This document shows, one piece after another, positions 1-11,600 of a stretch of DNA of 59,163 nucleotides. Numbering within the stretch: the stretch's first letter is position 1; each line of letters starts with the position of its first letter. Position numbers and translations under genes: made by a program. This DNA is from JBGRQA01 sp041725895. Lineage in GTDB: Bacteria > Bacteroidota > Bacteroidia > Bacteroidales > Marinifilaceae. Under the pieces are notes generated by a model. It worked only from the letters and a program-made list of their open reading frames with translations. It was not told the DNA's origin and did not search any database. The stretch lies in contig JBGRQA010000036.1 in NCBI GenBank assembly GCA_041725895.1, positions 1-59,163 of the forward strand, read 5' to 3'.

Positions 1-1284
1 GGTCCGCAGAAATGGCAAATGCACACCTTGAATGCTAGTCTTTCCAAATGCAATGTACTGTATGATCATGCCAGCATGGTTGCTTCTTTTCAGGATTATG
101 AGGAGAGTCGTCACGATCGAAAGTTAAATAAGGACAACATTCGGGAACGAACAGAAAAAGTGAATGTATACTCCTTTAATGCAGATTTCGAAAAAAGAAT
201 TAATGAGAATGATATTCTGTATTATGGGGGTGAGTGGACATTTAATAATCTCAACTCCAAAGGACATGAACGGAACATTCAAACAGGCGAGAAAAACTTA
301 ATAGGAAGTCGCTATCCTGATGATTCCGAATATAATAGCTTGGCTTTCTATACCAATTACAAAAAAGTATTCTCCGATCAACTAACCCTTAACGGTGGTA
401 TCCGATACAGTTGGATTAGAATTGATGCTCAATTGGATCCTACTTTCTACGAATTTCCTTTCCAAAACCTGGATTTGAATACCGGTGCTTTTAATGGTAG
501 TCTTGGGGTGGTATATCATCCTGAACCAAGTTGGGAGATCAAAATGAATGCTTCCAGTGGTTTTCGTGCACCCAATATAGATGATATAGGTAAGGTTTTT
601 GATTCTGAGCCGGGAAAGGTTGTTGTGCCCAATGCTGATCTGGATCCGGAGTTTGCCTACAATCTGGATCTGGGAGTAAAGAAGAATTTTAACGATCGGG
701 TGATTGTGGAGCTTTCAGGATTTTACACTCTTTTGAAAGATGCTCTGGTTCGCAGGGATTTCACTTTTAATGGAGAAACAACTTTGATGTATGATGGTGT
801 TTTGAGTGAAGTGCAGGCCATTGTAAATGCGGATGAGGCCAAAATCTACGGCTTGTACTTTGGGACACATGCACAATTGTTTGGCCCCCTTACTTTCCGT
901 TCTCATCTGAATCTAACTCACGGGGAGCTGGAAGACGGGAGTCCTGTTCGACATGTGCCACCAATGTTTGGAAGCATGCATTTGGAATATCTTAGTAGTA
1001 AGTTTAAAACAGAGCTGTACACTTTGTTTAATGGTAAATTGGAAAACAAAGATTTGGCATCTTCGGAACAGGATAAACCTCATATTTATGCCTTAGATAA
1101 AAATGGAGATCCCTATTCTCCTGGTTGGATGACCCTAAACTTCCGTTCAACATACAATTTGACTTCTAAAATCCGAATGAATCTTGCTCTGGAAAATATT
1201 TGCAACAAACGCTACCGTCCCTATTCTTCTGGTATTGTAGCACCGGGCAGAAATTTGATTTTAGGTCTCGAATGGAGAATTTAA
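1..1284 (+). CDS. TonB-dependent outer-membrane receptor, C-terminal part
   Basis: This is the C-terminal part of an outer-membrane beta-barrel receptor that would take up a ligand using TonB energy. The reading frame is open from base 1, so the gene begins upstream of the window and the first ATG at base 19 is not the start. The 427 visible codons show alternating aromatic and polar beta-strands. They include a segment FRAPNIDDIG typical of TonB receptors and end in GLEWRI, the usual aromatic barrel end. The N-terminal plug and any carboxypeptidase-like domain lie outside the window, so the ligand cannot be named. The next gene is 229 bases away and looks unrelated. Confidence 0.85.
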   Translation, partial: GPQKWQMHTLNASLSKCNVLYDHASMVASFQDYEESRHDRKLNKDNIRERTEKVNVYSFNADFEKRINENDILYYGGEWTFNNLNSKGHERNIQTGEKNLIGSRYPDDSEYNSLAFYTNYKKVFSDQLTLNGGIRYSWIRIDAQLDPTFYEFPFQNLDLNTGAFNGSLGVVYHPEPSWEIKMNASSGFRAPNIDDIGKVFDSEPGKVVVPNADLDPEFAYNLDLGVKKNFNDRVIVELSGFYTLLKDALVRRDFTFNGETTLMYDGVLSEVQAIVNADEAKIYGLYFGTHAQLFGPLTFRSHLNLTHGELEDGSPVRHVPPMFGSMHLEYLSSKFKTELYTLFNGKLENKDLASSEQDKPHIYALDKNGDPYSPGWMTLNFRSTYNLTSKIRMNLALENICNKRYRPYSSGIVAPGRNLILGLEWRI

Positions 1285-1513
1285 TTGTTTGATCTTTAGA
1301 ATGGGAGAGAGTTGCTTTTTTGAATAGATGAACATTGTGGTCGAAATGGTTATTGTATTGTTTTAATCATGTTCTATTATTAAAAGATTTAATGCAAAAC
1401 ATATTGATATTATAATTTAGTTTTTATACTTTTCGAAAAGATTCATTAAATATGTAACTGTCATATATGTAGTGGATTAAATACTTAAACAAACACATAT
1501 TTATAATACGACA

Positions 1514-2545
1514 ATGGCTAAAATGAAAGCGCTGGTAAAATCCAAGCCTGAAAAAGGATTATGGATGGAGGAAGTTGACATTCCTACGATTGGAGTTAAC
1601 GATGTTCTTGTAAAAATTAGAAAAACTGCAATTTGCGGTACTGATTTGCATATTTACAAATGGGATGAATGGTCGCAAAATACCATTAAACCAGGTATGA
1701 TCATTGGTCATGAGTATGTTGGAGAAGTTGCTGAAGTTGGGGCTGGGGTTACTGGTTTCAAAGTTGGAGACCGTGTAACAGGAGAAGGCCATATTGCTTG
1801 CGGACATTGTAGAAACTGTCGTAGAGGTCGCAAGCACGTATGTGAGAATACAGTTGGTATTGGTGTGAATATCGATGGTATTTTTGCTGAATATGCTGCG
1901 ATTCCTTCGTCGAATTTGATGAAGATGAGCGATAAAATTGAGGATGAATTGCTGGCCATTATGGATCCATTTGGCAATGCTACTCATACTGCTCTTTCTT
2001 TTCCATTGATTGGGGAAGATGTTTTGGTTACTGGTGCCGGTCTTATCGGTAGCATGTGTGTGGCGATTGCAAAATTTGCAGGGGCTCGCTATGTGGTAGC
2101 AACCGAAACCAATCCTTATCGAATTGAGTTGGCTAAGAAAATGGGAGCCGATCGTGTGATCAACCCCATGGAAGAGAATCTTGATGATGTGATTAAGGAA
2201 TTGGGCATGATTGGTTTTGACATCGGTCTGGAATGTTCTGGTGCACCTGCTGCATTTAATGATATGATTGCTCACATGTACAACTCCGGAAAAATATCCT
2301 TGTTGGGTATCCTACCTTCACAAACACAAGTGAAATGGAACGATATCATCTTTAAGGGACTACAGTTGAAAGGAATTTACGGTCGCGAAATGTACGAAAC
2401 CTGGTACAAGATGGAGCAGATGTTAATGAGCGGATTGGATTTGTCACCAATGATTTCTCACCGATTTAAAGCCGAAGACTTCCAGAAAGGTTTTGATATT
2501 ATGGAAGAAGGGAATTGTGGAAAAGTTATTCTGGATTGGGAATAA
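1514..2545 (+). CDS. tdh: L-threonine 3-dehydrogenase, zinc-dependent
   Basis: A medium-chain zinc dehydrogenase that oxidises L-threonine to 2-amino-3-ketobutyrate with NAD, the first step of threonine breakdown to glycine. The 343-residue length fits the family. Visible motifs are the catalytic zinc ligands Cys41 and His66-Glu67 (GHEYVGEV), four structural zinc cysteines at about 96, 99, 102 and 110, and a Rossmann segment VTGAGLIGS at about 172-180. The usual partner kbl (2-amino-3-ketobutyrate ligase) is not adjacent. The gene stands alone with its own terminator. Other sorbitol-type dehydrogenases share this fold, but the length and the motif spacing favour Tdh. Confidence 0.93.
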   Translation: MAKMKALVKSKPEKGLWMEEVDIPTIGVNDVLVKIRKTAICGTDLHIYKWDEWSQNTIKPGMIIGHEYVGEVAEVGAGVTGFKVGDRVTGEGHIACGHCRNCRRGRKHVCENTVGIGVNIDGIFAEYAAIPSSNLMKMSDKIEDELLAIMDPFGNATHTALSFPLIGEDVLVTGAGLIGSMCVAIAKFAGARYVVATETNPYRIELAKKMGADRVINPMEENLDDVIKELGMIGFDIGLECSGAPAAFNDMIAHMYNSGKISLLGILPSQTQVKWNDIIFKGLQLKGIYGREMYETWYKMEQMLMSGLDLSPMISHRFKAEDFQKGFDIMEEGNCGKVILDWE

Positions 2546-2568
2546 TGCCCTTTTGAAAATTTATACGG

Positions 2569-2595
2569 AGCCCGGGTTTTGCCCGGGCTTTTTTT
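2569..2595 (+). terminator. Intrinsic terminator of tdh
   Basis: A perfect GC-rich 8-bp stem (AGCCCGGG with CCCGGGCT) closes a 5-base loop and runs into seven T residues, 24 bases after the tdh stop. This is a classical rho-independent terminator. Confidence 0.93.
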
Positions 2596-3152
2596 ATGCC
2601 ACTAAGGTTTGATTTGAAAAATAAGGTTTTCGATATCCCCCTTTAAAAAGCAATTCTCCCATGGAGGTAGTTAAGATTGTTCTTGATTATATCCTGGATT
2701 CCCCTAATAATAACAACCTTATTTCCTTTTTCCCTCCTTAGTAGCTAATGCCGCGCCAAAGAACCAACTTATTACCTTAGTTTTATTATAACAAATTCTC
2801 TACAACCAATAAAACAATAAGGTCGGCGAGTTAGATGGTCTGATTTGTAGTAAGTTTTAGTAACATAAGAATAAGATTCTCGATCCATAAATTATATATT
2901 GGGGTGGTTTAGACAGTTAAGCAGGAGGTTAGTGTTAGTAGGATGATGTATTGTCTTGAATAAAATATATCAATCGGAACGAATCTTTTCATATACAAGG
3001 TTTAATATACTGTTAAAAGAGTCTGTGGCAAGATCTTTGTGAAAATTCCAAAGTGGGATTTTCCCTATTTGCGGTTCCGAAAAGTAAATTTATTTTTACA
3101 GGCTAAGATTACGGACAATTAAACCTTGATTAAACTAAAACTGTGAATAAAC
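2596..3152. other. 557-base spacer, no gene seen
   Basis: An AT-rich spacer between tdh and the MFS gene, with no coding frame of convincing composition and no recognised repeat. It must hold the promoter of the MFS gene, but no clear promoter motif could be picked by eye. Confidence 0.5.
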
Positions 3153-4568
3153 ATGAGTGAAAATGTGAGTGCGGTAAAAGAGCGCTTTTCCAAAGCTTTC
3201 TGGGTAGCTAACTCTGTAGAACTATTGGAAAGAGCTGCTTACTATGGTGTTTTTATTGTAATTACCATATACCTGTCCAGAATACTGGGCTTTAGTGATG
3301 TGGAATCTGCCCTGATTTCCGGTTTCTTTTCTGCCGGATTGTATCTGTTACCTACTTTTAGTGGAGCTCTGGCGGATAAAATGGGTTTTCGGAATGCTCT
3401 CCTGTTGGCTTTTGGGCTGCTAAGTATTGGATATGCGGGATTGGCCATTTTACCAACCATGCTTGAGTCAGCCGGATTGGTAGAATATACGCAAACGACT
3501 GTGTTTAAAGGACTGGAGACTAGTTCTCACAAATGGATGATCATTCCCATTATCATGATCATCATGGTAGGGGGATCCTTTATTAAGTCAGTGATTACAG
3601 GTACAGTAGCAAAGGAAACAACAGAGGCTACCCGAGCCAAGGGGTTTTCCATTTTCTATGCTATGGTAAATATTGGTTCTTTTTCGGGTAAGACTATCGT
3701 AAAGCCCTTGCGTGAGGCAATGGGAAACGAAGGTTTGGTGAATCTGAACTATTTTTCTGCTTCGATGACCTTTTTGGCTTTTGTTGGAGTTTTCCTTTTT
3801 TACAAGAGTGCTCGTCACGAGGGAGAAGGAAAAACCATGGGCCAGATTTGGAAGGCGCTGACTCAGGTTGTTTCCAACGGCCGCTTGGTAGCTCTGATTC
3901 TAATTGTAACTGGTTTCTGGATGGTTCAGCACCAGTTGTATGCTACCATGCCTAAGTACGTATTGCGTTTGGCCGGAGAGGGTGCTTCTCCTTCCTGGTA
4001 TGCTAACGTGAACCCATTGGTGGTTGTACTTTCCGTTGGATTGATTACCCAATTGATGGCCAAAAGAACTGCTTTGCTTTCCATGACCGTGGGGATGTTT
4101 ATTATGCCTGTTTCGGCACTCTGTATGGCTGCTGGTAACCTTTTGGATGTAGAGTCGGTAAATCTTGGCTTGTTTAGCTTGCATCCCGTTGCTTTCATGA
4201 TGATTGTGGGGATTATTTTCCAGGGCTTGGCAGAATCCTTCATCTCTCCTCGTTTTCTGGAGTACTTCTCACTTCAGGCTCCCAAAGGAGAAGAGGGGAT
4301 GTACCTTGGGTTTAGCCACCTGCACTCCTTCGTTTCCTCGATCTTGGGATTCGGATTGTCAGGTTTCTTACTTTCAAAGTACTGTCCCGATCCAAAGTTG
4401 TTTGAAACTCATGCGGCATGGGAGGAAGCTTCGGCACATGCCCATTACATCTGGTATTACTTTGTGGCAATTGCTTCGGTGTCAGCTGTAGCATTGATCA
4501 TTTATGGCCGGGTGACCAAGAAATTGGATGAAAAGAAAATGGTTGCTGAAAAAGTAACCGTTTCTTAA
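3153..4568 (+). CDS. MFS transporter, POT/PTR-like
   Basis: A 471-residue polytopic inner-membrane carrier of the major facilitator superfamily. The N-terminal segment VELLERAAYYGVFI closely resembles the first helix signature of proton-dependent oligopeptide transporters, and FSIFYAMVNIGSF at about 167-179 resembles their fifth-helix signature. About 12 hydrophobic segments are visible. Family knowledge suggests proton-driven uptake of di- or tripeptides or related solutes, but the substrate cannot be read from the sequence and some Bacteroidota members of this branch are uncharacterised. It is monocistronic, followed by its own terminator. Confidence 0.8.
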   Translation: MSENVSAVKERFSKAFWVANSVELLERAAYYGVFIVITIYLSRILGFSDVESALISGFFSAGLYLLPTFSGALADKMGFRNALLLAFGLLSIGYAGLAILPTMLESAGLVEYTQTTVFKGLETSSHKWMIIPIIMIIMVGGSFIKSVITGTVAKETTEATRAKGFSIFYAMVNIGSFSGKTIVKPLREAMGNEGLVNLNYFSASMTFLAFVGVFLFYKSARHEGEGKTMGQIWKALTQVVSNGRLVALILIVTGFWMVQHQLYATMPKYVLRLAGEGASPSWYANVNPLVVVLSVGLITQLMAKRTALLSMTVGMFIMPVSALCMAAGNLLDVESVNLGLFSLHPVAFMMIVGIIFQGLAESFISPRFLEYFSLQAPKGEEGMYLGFSHLHSFVSSILGFGLSGFLLSKYCPDPKLFETHAAWEEASAHAHYIWYYFVAIASVSAVALIIYGRVTKKLDEKKMVAEKVTVS

Positions 4569-4611
4569 GGATATATTTTAATAGAGCTTGTTCTAAAAAA
4601 GGACATTTGGG

Positions 4612-4640
4612 AACCACCTCGTTTACGGGGTGGTTTTTTT
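4612..4640 (+). terminator. Intrinsic terminator of the MFS gene
   Basis: AACCACCTC pairs with GGGGTGGTT (one wobble pair) around a 6-base loop and is followed by a T-run. It lies 43 bases after the MFS stop. Confidence 0.88.
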
Positions 4641-4650
4641 GTGGTTGTTT

Positions 4651-4683
4651 AGCCCTGAAAGGTTTTCAAACCCTGTCAGGGCT
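4651..4683. repeat. REP palindrome at the 3' end of the RAYT gene
   Basis: An imperfect 33-base palindrome with arms of the form AGCCCTGACAGGG. It belongs to the REP family seen also at 5044, 5314, 5445, 20514, 27419 and 42421. It supplies the last five codons (SPDRV) and the stop codon of the minus-strand transposase gene. Confidence 0.85.
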
Positions 4684-5298
4684 ATACAACCAATCCTCCA
4701 GAGACATAATGTTGTCTTGTGTTTGATGGAGTAATTTGAAATTGGCCAGATTATCAAACCAGCCAATAACTGTTTCTCTATGCAAGTGAGTTGTTTTTAC
4801 AGAAACACAGGTAAGGTAGCTGCTCCATGGGTAATCCACGGCATCATCGGAAAAACCATGATGAACCGGATTGTTGTGAATGTAGATGATCAAATTTCGA
4901 AAGTAGCTTTTCTCATGAATCGATTTGCGTTTAAATGGTCTCTTAAATAAGCCACCATGCCGGTTGTATCGTTTGTTGAAGGCCTGGGTATAGGAATTGA
5001 ACAGGTTCGAAAAGTACTGGTGGGTTGGTTTTACTGTTTTATTAGCCCTGACAGGGTTTAAAACCCTGTCAGGGCTTGTTGCTTCAATTTCTTCTTCCGT
5101 TTTGATTCGAACCATGAGATGAAAATGATTGGGCATTAAACACCATGCATAGGTGTCCGCAACGGGATAAATGTATTTATCGTACAAACTCAGAAAGTAT
5201 TCATAATTTGCAGCTTCCAGAAATAGATTCTCTCCGTTAATACCACAATTGTAGATGTGATAGTACTGGCCGTATTGAAAAGGTTCGATCTTTTGCAT
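4666..5298 (-). CDS. REP-associated tyrosine transposase (Y1/HUH family)
   Basis: A 210-residue Y1-type single-strand transposase of the RAYT group, which is thought to recognise and move REP palindromes. Visible signatures are the N-terminal YYHIYNCGINGENLF, the metal-binding HUH motif His58-Phe-His60 in PNHFHLMV, and the catalytic-tyrosine region IIYIHNNPV with Tyr139 the likely nucleophile. It is surrounded by REP palindromes of its family on both sides. A perfect REP palindrome is also inserted in frame at residues 75-85 (SPDRVLNPVRA), between the HUH and tyrosine regions, and a further REP provides the C-terminus and stop. Whether the enzyme tolerates this insert is unknown. No frameshift is seen. 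Confidence 0.9.
   Translation of the reverse strand: MQKIEPFQYGQYYHIYNCGINGENLFLEAANYEYFLSLYDKYIYPVADTYAWCLMPNHFHLMVRIKTEEEIEATSPDRVLNPVRANKTVKPTHQYFSNLFNSYTQAFNKRYNRHGGLFKRPFKRKSIHEKSYFRNLIIYIHNNPVHHGFSDDAVDYPWSSYLTCVSVKTTHLHRETVIGWFDNLANFKLLHQTQDNIMSLEDWLYSPDRV
5044..5076. repeat. REP palindrome inside the RAYT coding sequence
   Basis: A perfect 33-base palindrome (arms AGCCCTGACAGGGTTT) lying wholly within the transposase gene. It is 11 codons long, so the frame is kept. It is the cleanest REP copy in the window. Confidence 0.92.
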
Positions 5299-5313
5299 AT
5301 TGGTAGGTGATTT

Positions 5314-5345
5314 ACCCCTGTCAGGATTAGAAATTCTGACAGGGA
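5314..5345. repeat. REP-like palindrome upstream of the RAYT gene
   Basis: A diverged copy: CCCCTGTCAGGATT and AATTCTGACAGGG around a short centre, 16 bases before the transposase start codon. Confidence 0.8.
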
Positions 5346-5444
5346 TAATTGATTATTTAATTTACAAATTTCTAACCAACCATTAGAAAATGAGTTTGGC
5401 TTTGATGGATTTTTCTCTATACAAAAAAGCATCCATTGCCCTTT

Positions 5445-5479
5445 TACCCCTGACAGGGTTCCAAACCCTGTCAGGGGTA
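5445..5479. repeat. REP palindrome
   Basis: A 35-base palindrome with arms TACCCCTGACAGGGTT and its complement around CCA. It is the second REP upstream of the transposase and precedes the giant gene by about 190 bases. Confidence 0.88.
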
Positions 5480-5665
5480 AAAAGCTACTGCGCAAACCTT
5501 TGCAAAATAAAAGGTGAAGAATTTTATACGGAGTAGTGAAAAATCTCACTATCTTTACAGGGTATCACACACGACTAACTACTTATGGAAAATTTAGGGG
5601 GAAACTAAATTTTGCAATTTTTTTTTTGCCAGTACTTATTATAACAACCATTAAAGAAAAGAAAA

Positions 5666-8600
5666 ATGCACGTAAGTGGACGGCCATCGGCTGAATTGAA
5701 TTACGAGGCGCAAATTTTTATCAATTTGTACCAATCCCTGGGCGAGAGAGCGGAGAACTTTCTGCCGGACAGGATATTTGAGAGCCTTACTCATTTTGTA
5801 AGGCTTTGTTATGAGGAGTCAGACGATCCGGTAAGACAACAGCAGGAGATCAATAAGAAATTGTTGGACCTGAAGGAGGCAATTCCCGGTTATGTGGATG
5901 TATCCCTGATGATCTTTCCGCATGAGAATTCCAAAGCCTTTGAGTACAGTGCTCACAGAGGGATCTTTGTGAAGCGAATGAACCATTTTATGGATATCGA
6001 GGCCGTGGATGAAAAGGAAAAGCAGCAAATCCGCAACATCCTGAATGGCCCTGATTTTTCTGTTGGAACACCTCCGGTTAGCCAACACCTGATTAATTTC
6101 CAGTACAAGATTCTATTGGGTGACAAGGTTCGTGAACTTCGAAAGTTCAGGGACGTAATTGGTGTAAATGGCTATGTGGAAGAGGCGCAATGGAACTACC
6201 TGTTGGATGTTCTGGACCAGATGGTGGTGCAGAGTACCCATTACACAACAAAAAAGGAGAAGGAGAATTTCCTGACCCGAACCGAATCCACCGTTAATTT
6301 CAAGGGATTGAATGGCTTCATTCGTACCCTGGTTTCTGGAACGGCCGATACCGCAATCAAACTGATCCGTGAGGAGATTTTTGAACCGACAATCGTGCGT
6401 GTGATCGATTTTACCACTCCCGATGAGGTGTATGAGAAAATTTGTGAGGATACTACCAGTATCTTTATCGTAAAGGTGAAGAATTTACGACGCAATCCTT
6501 TGAACGATTTCAAATGGTTCCCTCTTTTGACTCGTATCATTTTTGTGGATTGCTCACCGGAGTCAATCGCTTCCAACACCTGCTTGGTATTCTCCTTCCA
6601 CAACGAGGTGATCAATACCCTGAACAAGGTACATACCAAGAAGCTGGGGGCGCCTGCCAATACTCAGATGAACCTGCGTTTGATTCTGGATAAGGTGAAT
6701 TCCCGAAACCTGGAGAAATTCCGGGTGGCGGCTGAGGCAAAGATCAAGGATTACGAGGAGGAACTGGCCAAATTGAAGTCGGAGCAATTGGCCGAGCCCG
6801 AAAATCCTGATCAGGATATCATCCTGTACAAGTTCGATGAGTTTGCCCGTCAAATCATCATTGATAAGTACATCCTGTCGAAGCTGGTTGCTTTCATTTC
6901 ATTCATCGAGAACATCAAGGACGGCAAGTTGCATGCCCAAACCAATGCTACACTTCTTCAGGAATTTGAAACCCGAATGAAGGATTACTTCTATGGCAGT
7001 AGTCCCGACATTCATTTGGCAACCGTTGTCGAAGGAGGTGGTCGCAACCAGATCAAAACCTATGGGGAATATTTGCTGCATCGTAAGCTGAAGGGAGTGA
7101 AGAAAGAGGTGACGGATCGCTGCCGTGTGATTCTGGATATCCTTCCCGATTGCTACCAACGCACCTTGCACAATCACTTCCATAAGAATTTTGGCCTCAA
7201 CCTTTTCCTGGAGAAATACAAGGAGCACCTGACCAAGGTGGAGAACGAGGCCGATAGTAAGGGACGTTTCCGCAATCTATTAATTGATCTGGGAATCGAG
7301 AAGAAATACAAGGAGAAGAGCGAAGCCGAGCAGCAGATTATCAAAGAATTTATTTCCGGATTGGGCAATTTGGAAAAGACCTCTATTTCGGATGACGTGC
7401 AGATGATCATACGTGATCTGGTGCTGAATCAGAGTCAGCCCAAGCCGTTCATCTTCCTGAACCAGCAGGCGGCCTGGGAGTACAACGATTTGTTCCCCAT
7501 TGAAGAATTAGACCTGAACTCCTTCGATATTGAGATCGAACTGGATGAGCAGGGGCGGATTGATTACGAGCGTTTCCTGACCAAGCTGCAGAGAATCAAG
7601 AGCTCCTTCCAGTTGTTTGACGAAACGGGAAGCTTATGGGACCGCTTCTGTGCCAACTCCACCATTCTGATCAACGATCCGTCGAACCCGACGGGATACA
7701 CCGATTTCAACGAGGTGGCCCTGATCAGGTTTCTGAAGTTCATCAGCAATACTCAGTTCACCCTGTTTTTGGATGAGGCCTACAACGATTCGGTGAAGAT
7801 TGACGATCCGGATGAGCCCAAATGGCGAACCATTTCAAGCTACATTATAAGCAACATTGCTACCTATCCACGTATTTCCATGGTAGCTTCCCTGTCTACA
7901 ACCAAGAACCTTGGGGCTACCGGGGATCGATTGGGCGCTCTGGCCACAACCGATGCCAAGGAGGAGTTGATTGCCTTTACCCGGAAGCAGACCGATAGCA
8001 GCAACGGGAATTCCAATTCCCTCTTTCTACTGGTGAATATCCTGGAGGTGGCGCAACAGGCCAAGCGCATCAAGTGTCAGATGGATGAGGCATTGCCCAA
8101 GGATGCTTCCCGCCACAAGGTGAAGCAGAAGCTGGAGAATTTTATCAAGGCGGAGATTCAAAGCAATGTGCCCACTACAATCGCCGGAACTACCGGTTCG
8201 GTTCAGCGGGAATCGCTGTTCGAGGGAAGTCCCTTGCACATCTTCCTGTTGGATGAATTGGTGTCGCTGGATAAATTGGACGTACTGGAGCTGCCCGATG
8301 ATTTCAAATACAAGGGAGAAGCTTTCTTTAGCTACTACAAGAAGCATATCGTAAGAGAACTGAATCAATTCCGTGTGAACCGCATCTATCGAAGCGAATC
8401 CCGGAAGAGATTGAGCCTTGCCAGGAAGGTGGCGACCAAAATTATCGAGGAGCAGCAGTTGGAGGATATTGGTTTCCTACAGTCGCAGGGGGCCTATCTT
8501 TTCAACCTGACTTTGAACGGCTATTTCTCCTATCAGGATTTGGAGAAATTTACAAAGAAACTGGCCGAGGAACGTGGGATTGCCGCCCTTCCGTACCAGA

Positions 8601-11600
8601 TGGGCTTCGTGCGTTTCTCTCTTGGCGATTATGTGGAAGGAACCGAGGAGAGCTACAAGGTGTATGCCTCCCAACTGGAGAATTCGTTCCGTATTTTTAT
8701 CGATCGTTGGATGCAGTTCAAGGAATGGAAGGACCAGGCGGAGAATAAGGATAAGCATACCGATGAGATCCTGGAGCAATTGTTCGCTTCAACTTCGTCG
8801 CGAAATTTCGTGAAGCAGGTACTGATTGATTTTGAGCAGATACGGAATTTGTCCCGACGGATTAATGTAAGCCTGAAGATCAATGATATCAAGACCCTAT
8901 ACCATGCTTTCCCGGATGTTTGCGGGGTAAGCATCAATTCCATCGGGGATTCCTCCAATGCGGTATTTGAATTTTACGAGAACGTTGGGGAGTGTCGCGA
9001 TTTGATTGAGTTCCTGAACAGTCAGGCTTTCTCCAAGGTATATGAAAACCTCTTGCCGCAGATTTATAAAAAGGTAACAGCCATCAAGCATTTGGACATC
9101 AACGAGGTGATCGCAAGGTATGGGAAGCCAACCGTATTGAAGTATGTGAATAGCAAGCTGGAGTTCCAGCCGGATGCTCATCTGCTGGATGAGCCGGATG
9201 AGAAGCTGATCATGACCGAGATCCTGATGGAATTGGAACGGATTCTATTCTCTGACTCCAAAGTGAAGATGCTGGTGTTGAATGCCAATGAAAAGGATCC
9301 TGCTGGTGATTTGGCCAAGTTGGGGGGTTACAATACCATCCTTCGGAAGTATATCCGGGAGATCCTGTTACATTTCAATCTTCCCTTTGAGAAGGAATTG
9401 ATTGAACCTTCCAAAGAGGAGTTGTTCCAATTTGCAATTGAAAAGTTGGAGGAGATCAGCGGTAGGAAGCTGGAAGAAGTGAACTACGAATTGCTGATTC
9501 AGGAACAGCTGGAGCGCTTTGCTCAGGAGAAGGAGCTAAACGACCATCCTCAAAAGGATCGGGTTCTCGGCTACCTCTACGCTGCATTGAAGGAGTTCCT
9601 TACAGAAGGTGAGGAAAGATTGTTTGCTGCTTACCTGGTACAGGAGGACAAAGCTCTGGTGAAGAATGTTATGGATACTCTGAATCGCCTGATTCGACGA
9701 CTGGAGGAGCACAACGAGGCGGATACCCGTTTGTACGTAGAGAATCTGGTGCCGGAAGAGTTGAAGCAAGTCCTCGATCGTGTAATGCTTCGACGAAACT
9801 ACAAGGTGGAGGAGCAAACTATAACCGATGAAGTTCGGAAGATCGCTCTGTTCTTGACCGGAGCCTTGAATCGGACCAGAAGGACCAACTACTACAATAA
9901 GTTCAACCACTTTCTGATTAAGTTGTTGGTGTATGAATTCAGCCGACAGAATTCCAGTGTGAACGAGATGATCCAGCATGGATTCACCCTTTACAAGGAT
10001 TTCGAGATGGAGGAGAAGAGCCTGTACCAAAATAACAAAGGACAGTTGAGCTGGATTAATGATTTGATGACCAAATGCGGTGTGATTGCGGCCGAACAAC
10101 CGGTGCAAACGCACACCCGTATGAACACCGATGCCAAGAAGCGAGAGTATCCCTTCCATAAGATAGACCGTTCCGATGTTCCGGTACCTGTTAGCGAAGG
10201 GCAAGGGGAACAATCGCCCCGGGAATTCATCAAGAACATGTCAACGCGTCCTTCCTCCGATTTCTTTACCCAGCGGATGGCCAAATTCATAGCCAATATG
10301 GATACCGATGATTACCGCTGCCGTATTGTGAAGGGCGGATTGGTGAATGAGCTCTATGTGTTCCAGAAATCCTATATGAAGTACCTGGCTGATAATTATC
10401 GCTTGAATCAGCCCAAGGCAATTAGTTTGAAGGAGGCAAAGAATTTTGTGCCGGATATTGTTCTCTTCCTGGGTGCACCCGAAAAGGTGATCTCCTACCC
10501 GCAGATTGGCTATTTCGACCTGAAGGGACCCAAGGGAAATATCAAAACCATTGTTACCCCGCTGAAGAAGTCGGTGGATTACTTTGGTGATGTGAAGAAG
10601 CCTCGATTGACCATGCTCAATGAGAAGGTGAAGGAGATGGGGGGAGCCCCTGTCCACGGTTCCTTCTTCATTGTAGAGGGAGATGACGGAAGCCTCTTTG
10701 GCTTGATGATCAGTGGTGACAGTGGTGTTGGAAAGTCGGAGATGCTGGCGGCCATGATGCTGAAGTGGCTGAAGAAGGATCTGCCCGGCGTTCGCTCCAT
10801 CAAGCTGGTGGCGGGTGATATGCTGCACCTCTTTCCCGATACCGAGGGCAACCTGTACGGCGTGGGAACCGAAATAGGCGACTTCTCTCGTGTTACCGAC
10901 TTCGACCCTGAATACATTCGTCAGTACCGTACCCTGTTTGAAAGCAGTGCCGATTCCAATGTGGAGGATTTGAACTCCCGAAGCACCATTGCAGGCTTCT
11001 GCGATATTAGCATGCCTTTCAAGGTAGATATCATGTTGACGGCCCACAACTACTCCAGGAATGAGGCGGGCATCACCAAATACTCCAATGTGGAGAACTT
11101 CATGCTGTATCGTGATGCTCATGGGGAGCGGAAGGAGAAGGCTACCAGTTCCGATCATCCTCACTTCCAGAGAACCCTGTTGCGCTATACGGCCGATAGG
11201 AATATTGTAGAAGTGTTGGATCAGCATGGCAACTACCTGGATGATGTTCTGGATTGGGAAAAGGATGCCAAAACCGGCAAATGGAACCTGGCTTCCTCCT
11301 ACAAAATGATTGAAAAGATCGATGTTGAGGAGGTGGTGAACAAGATTTTTGCAGGGAAGAAGTTCAAAAGGAACGGAGTAAGCTTCCAGGTGGAAAATGT
11401 TCGCTTCGATATCATCAAGAACCGGTTTGTTGTTGCTGCAAAAAACGTTGATGGAGAAGAGGAAAGCAACTTCCTTTTGGATAAGCTTTTCTTTAACGAG
11501 ATCTTCAATTCTTTGGCCAGTACGCCTGGAGGAAATCCATTTATCCATGAGGATGGAGAGCTGGAAATCCGAAAGAATCTGATTCATATTCTCAAGGGTG

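Noticed and set aside
1559..2275. A 238-codon frame antisense to tdh
   Set aside because: It is fully opposite a clear dehydrogenase gene and its translation resembles no protein.
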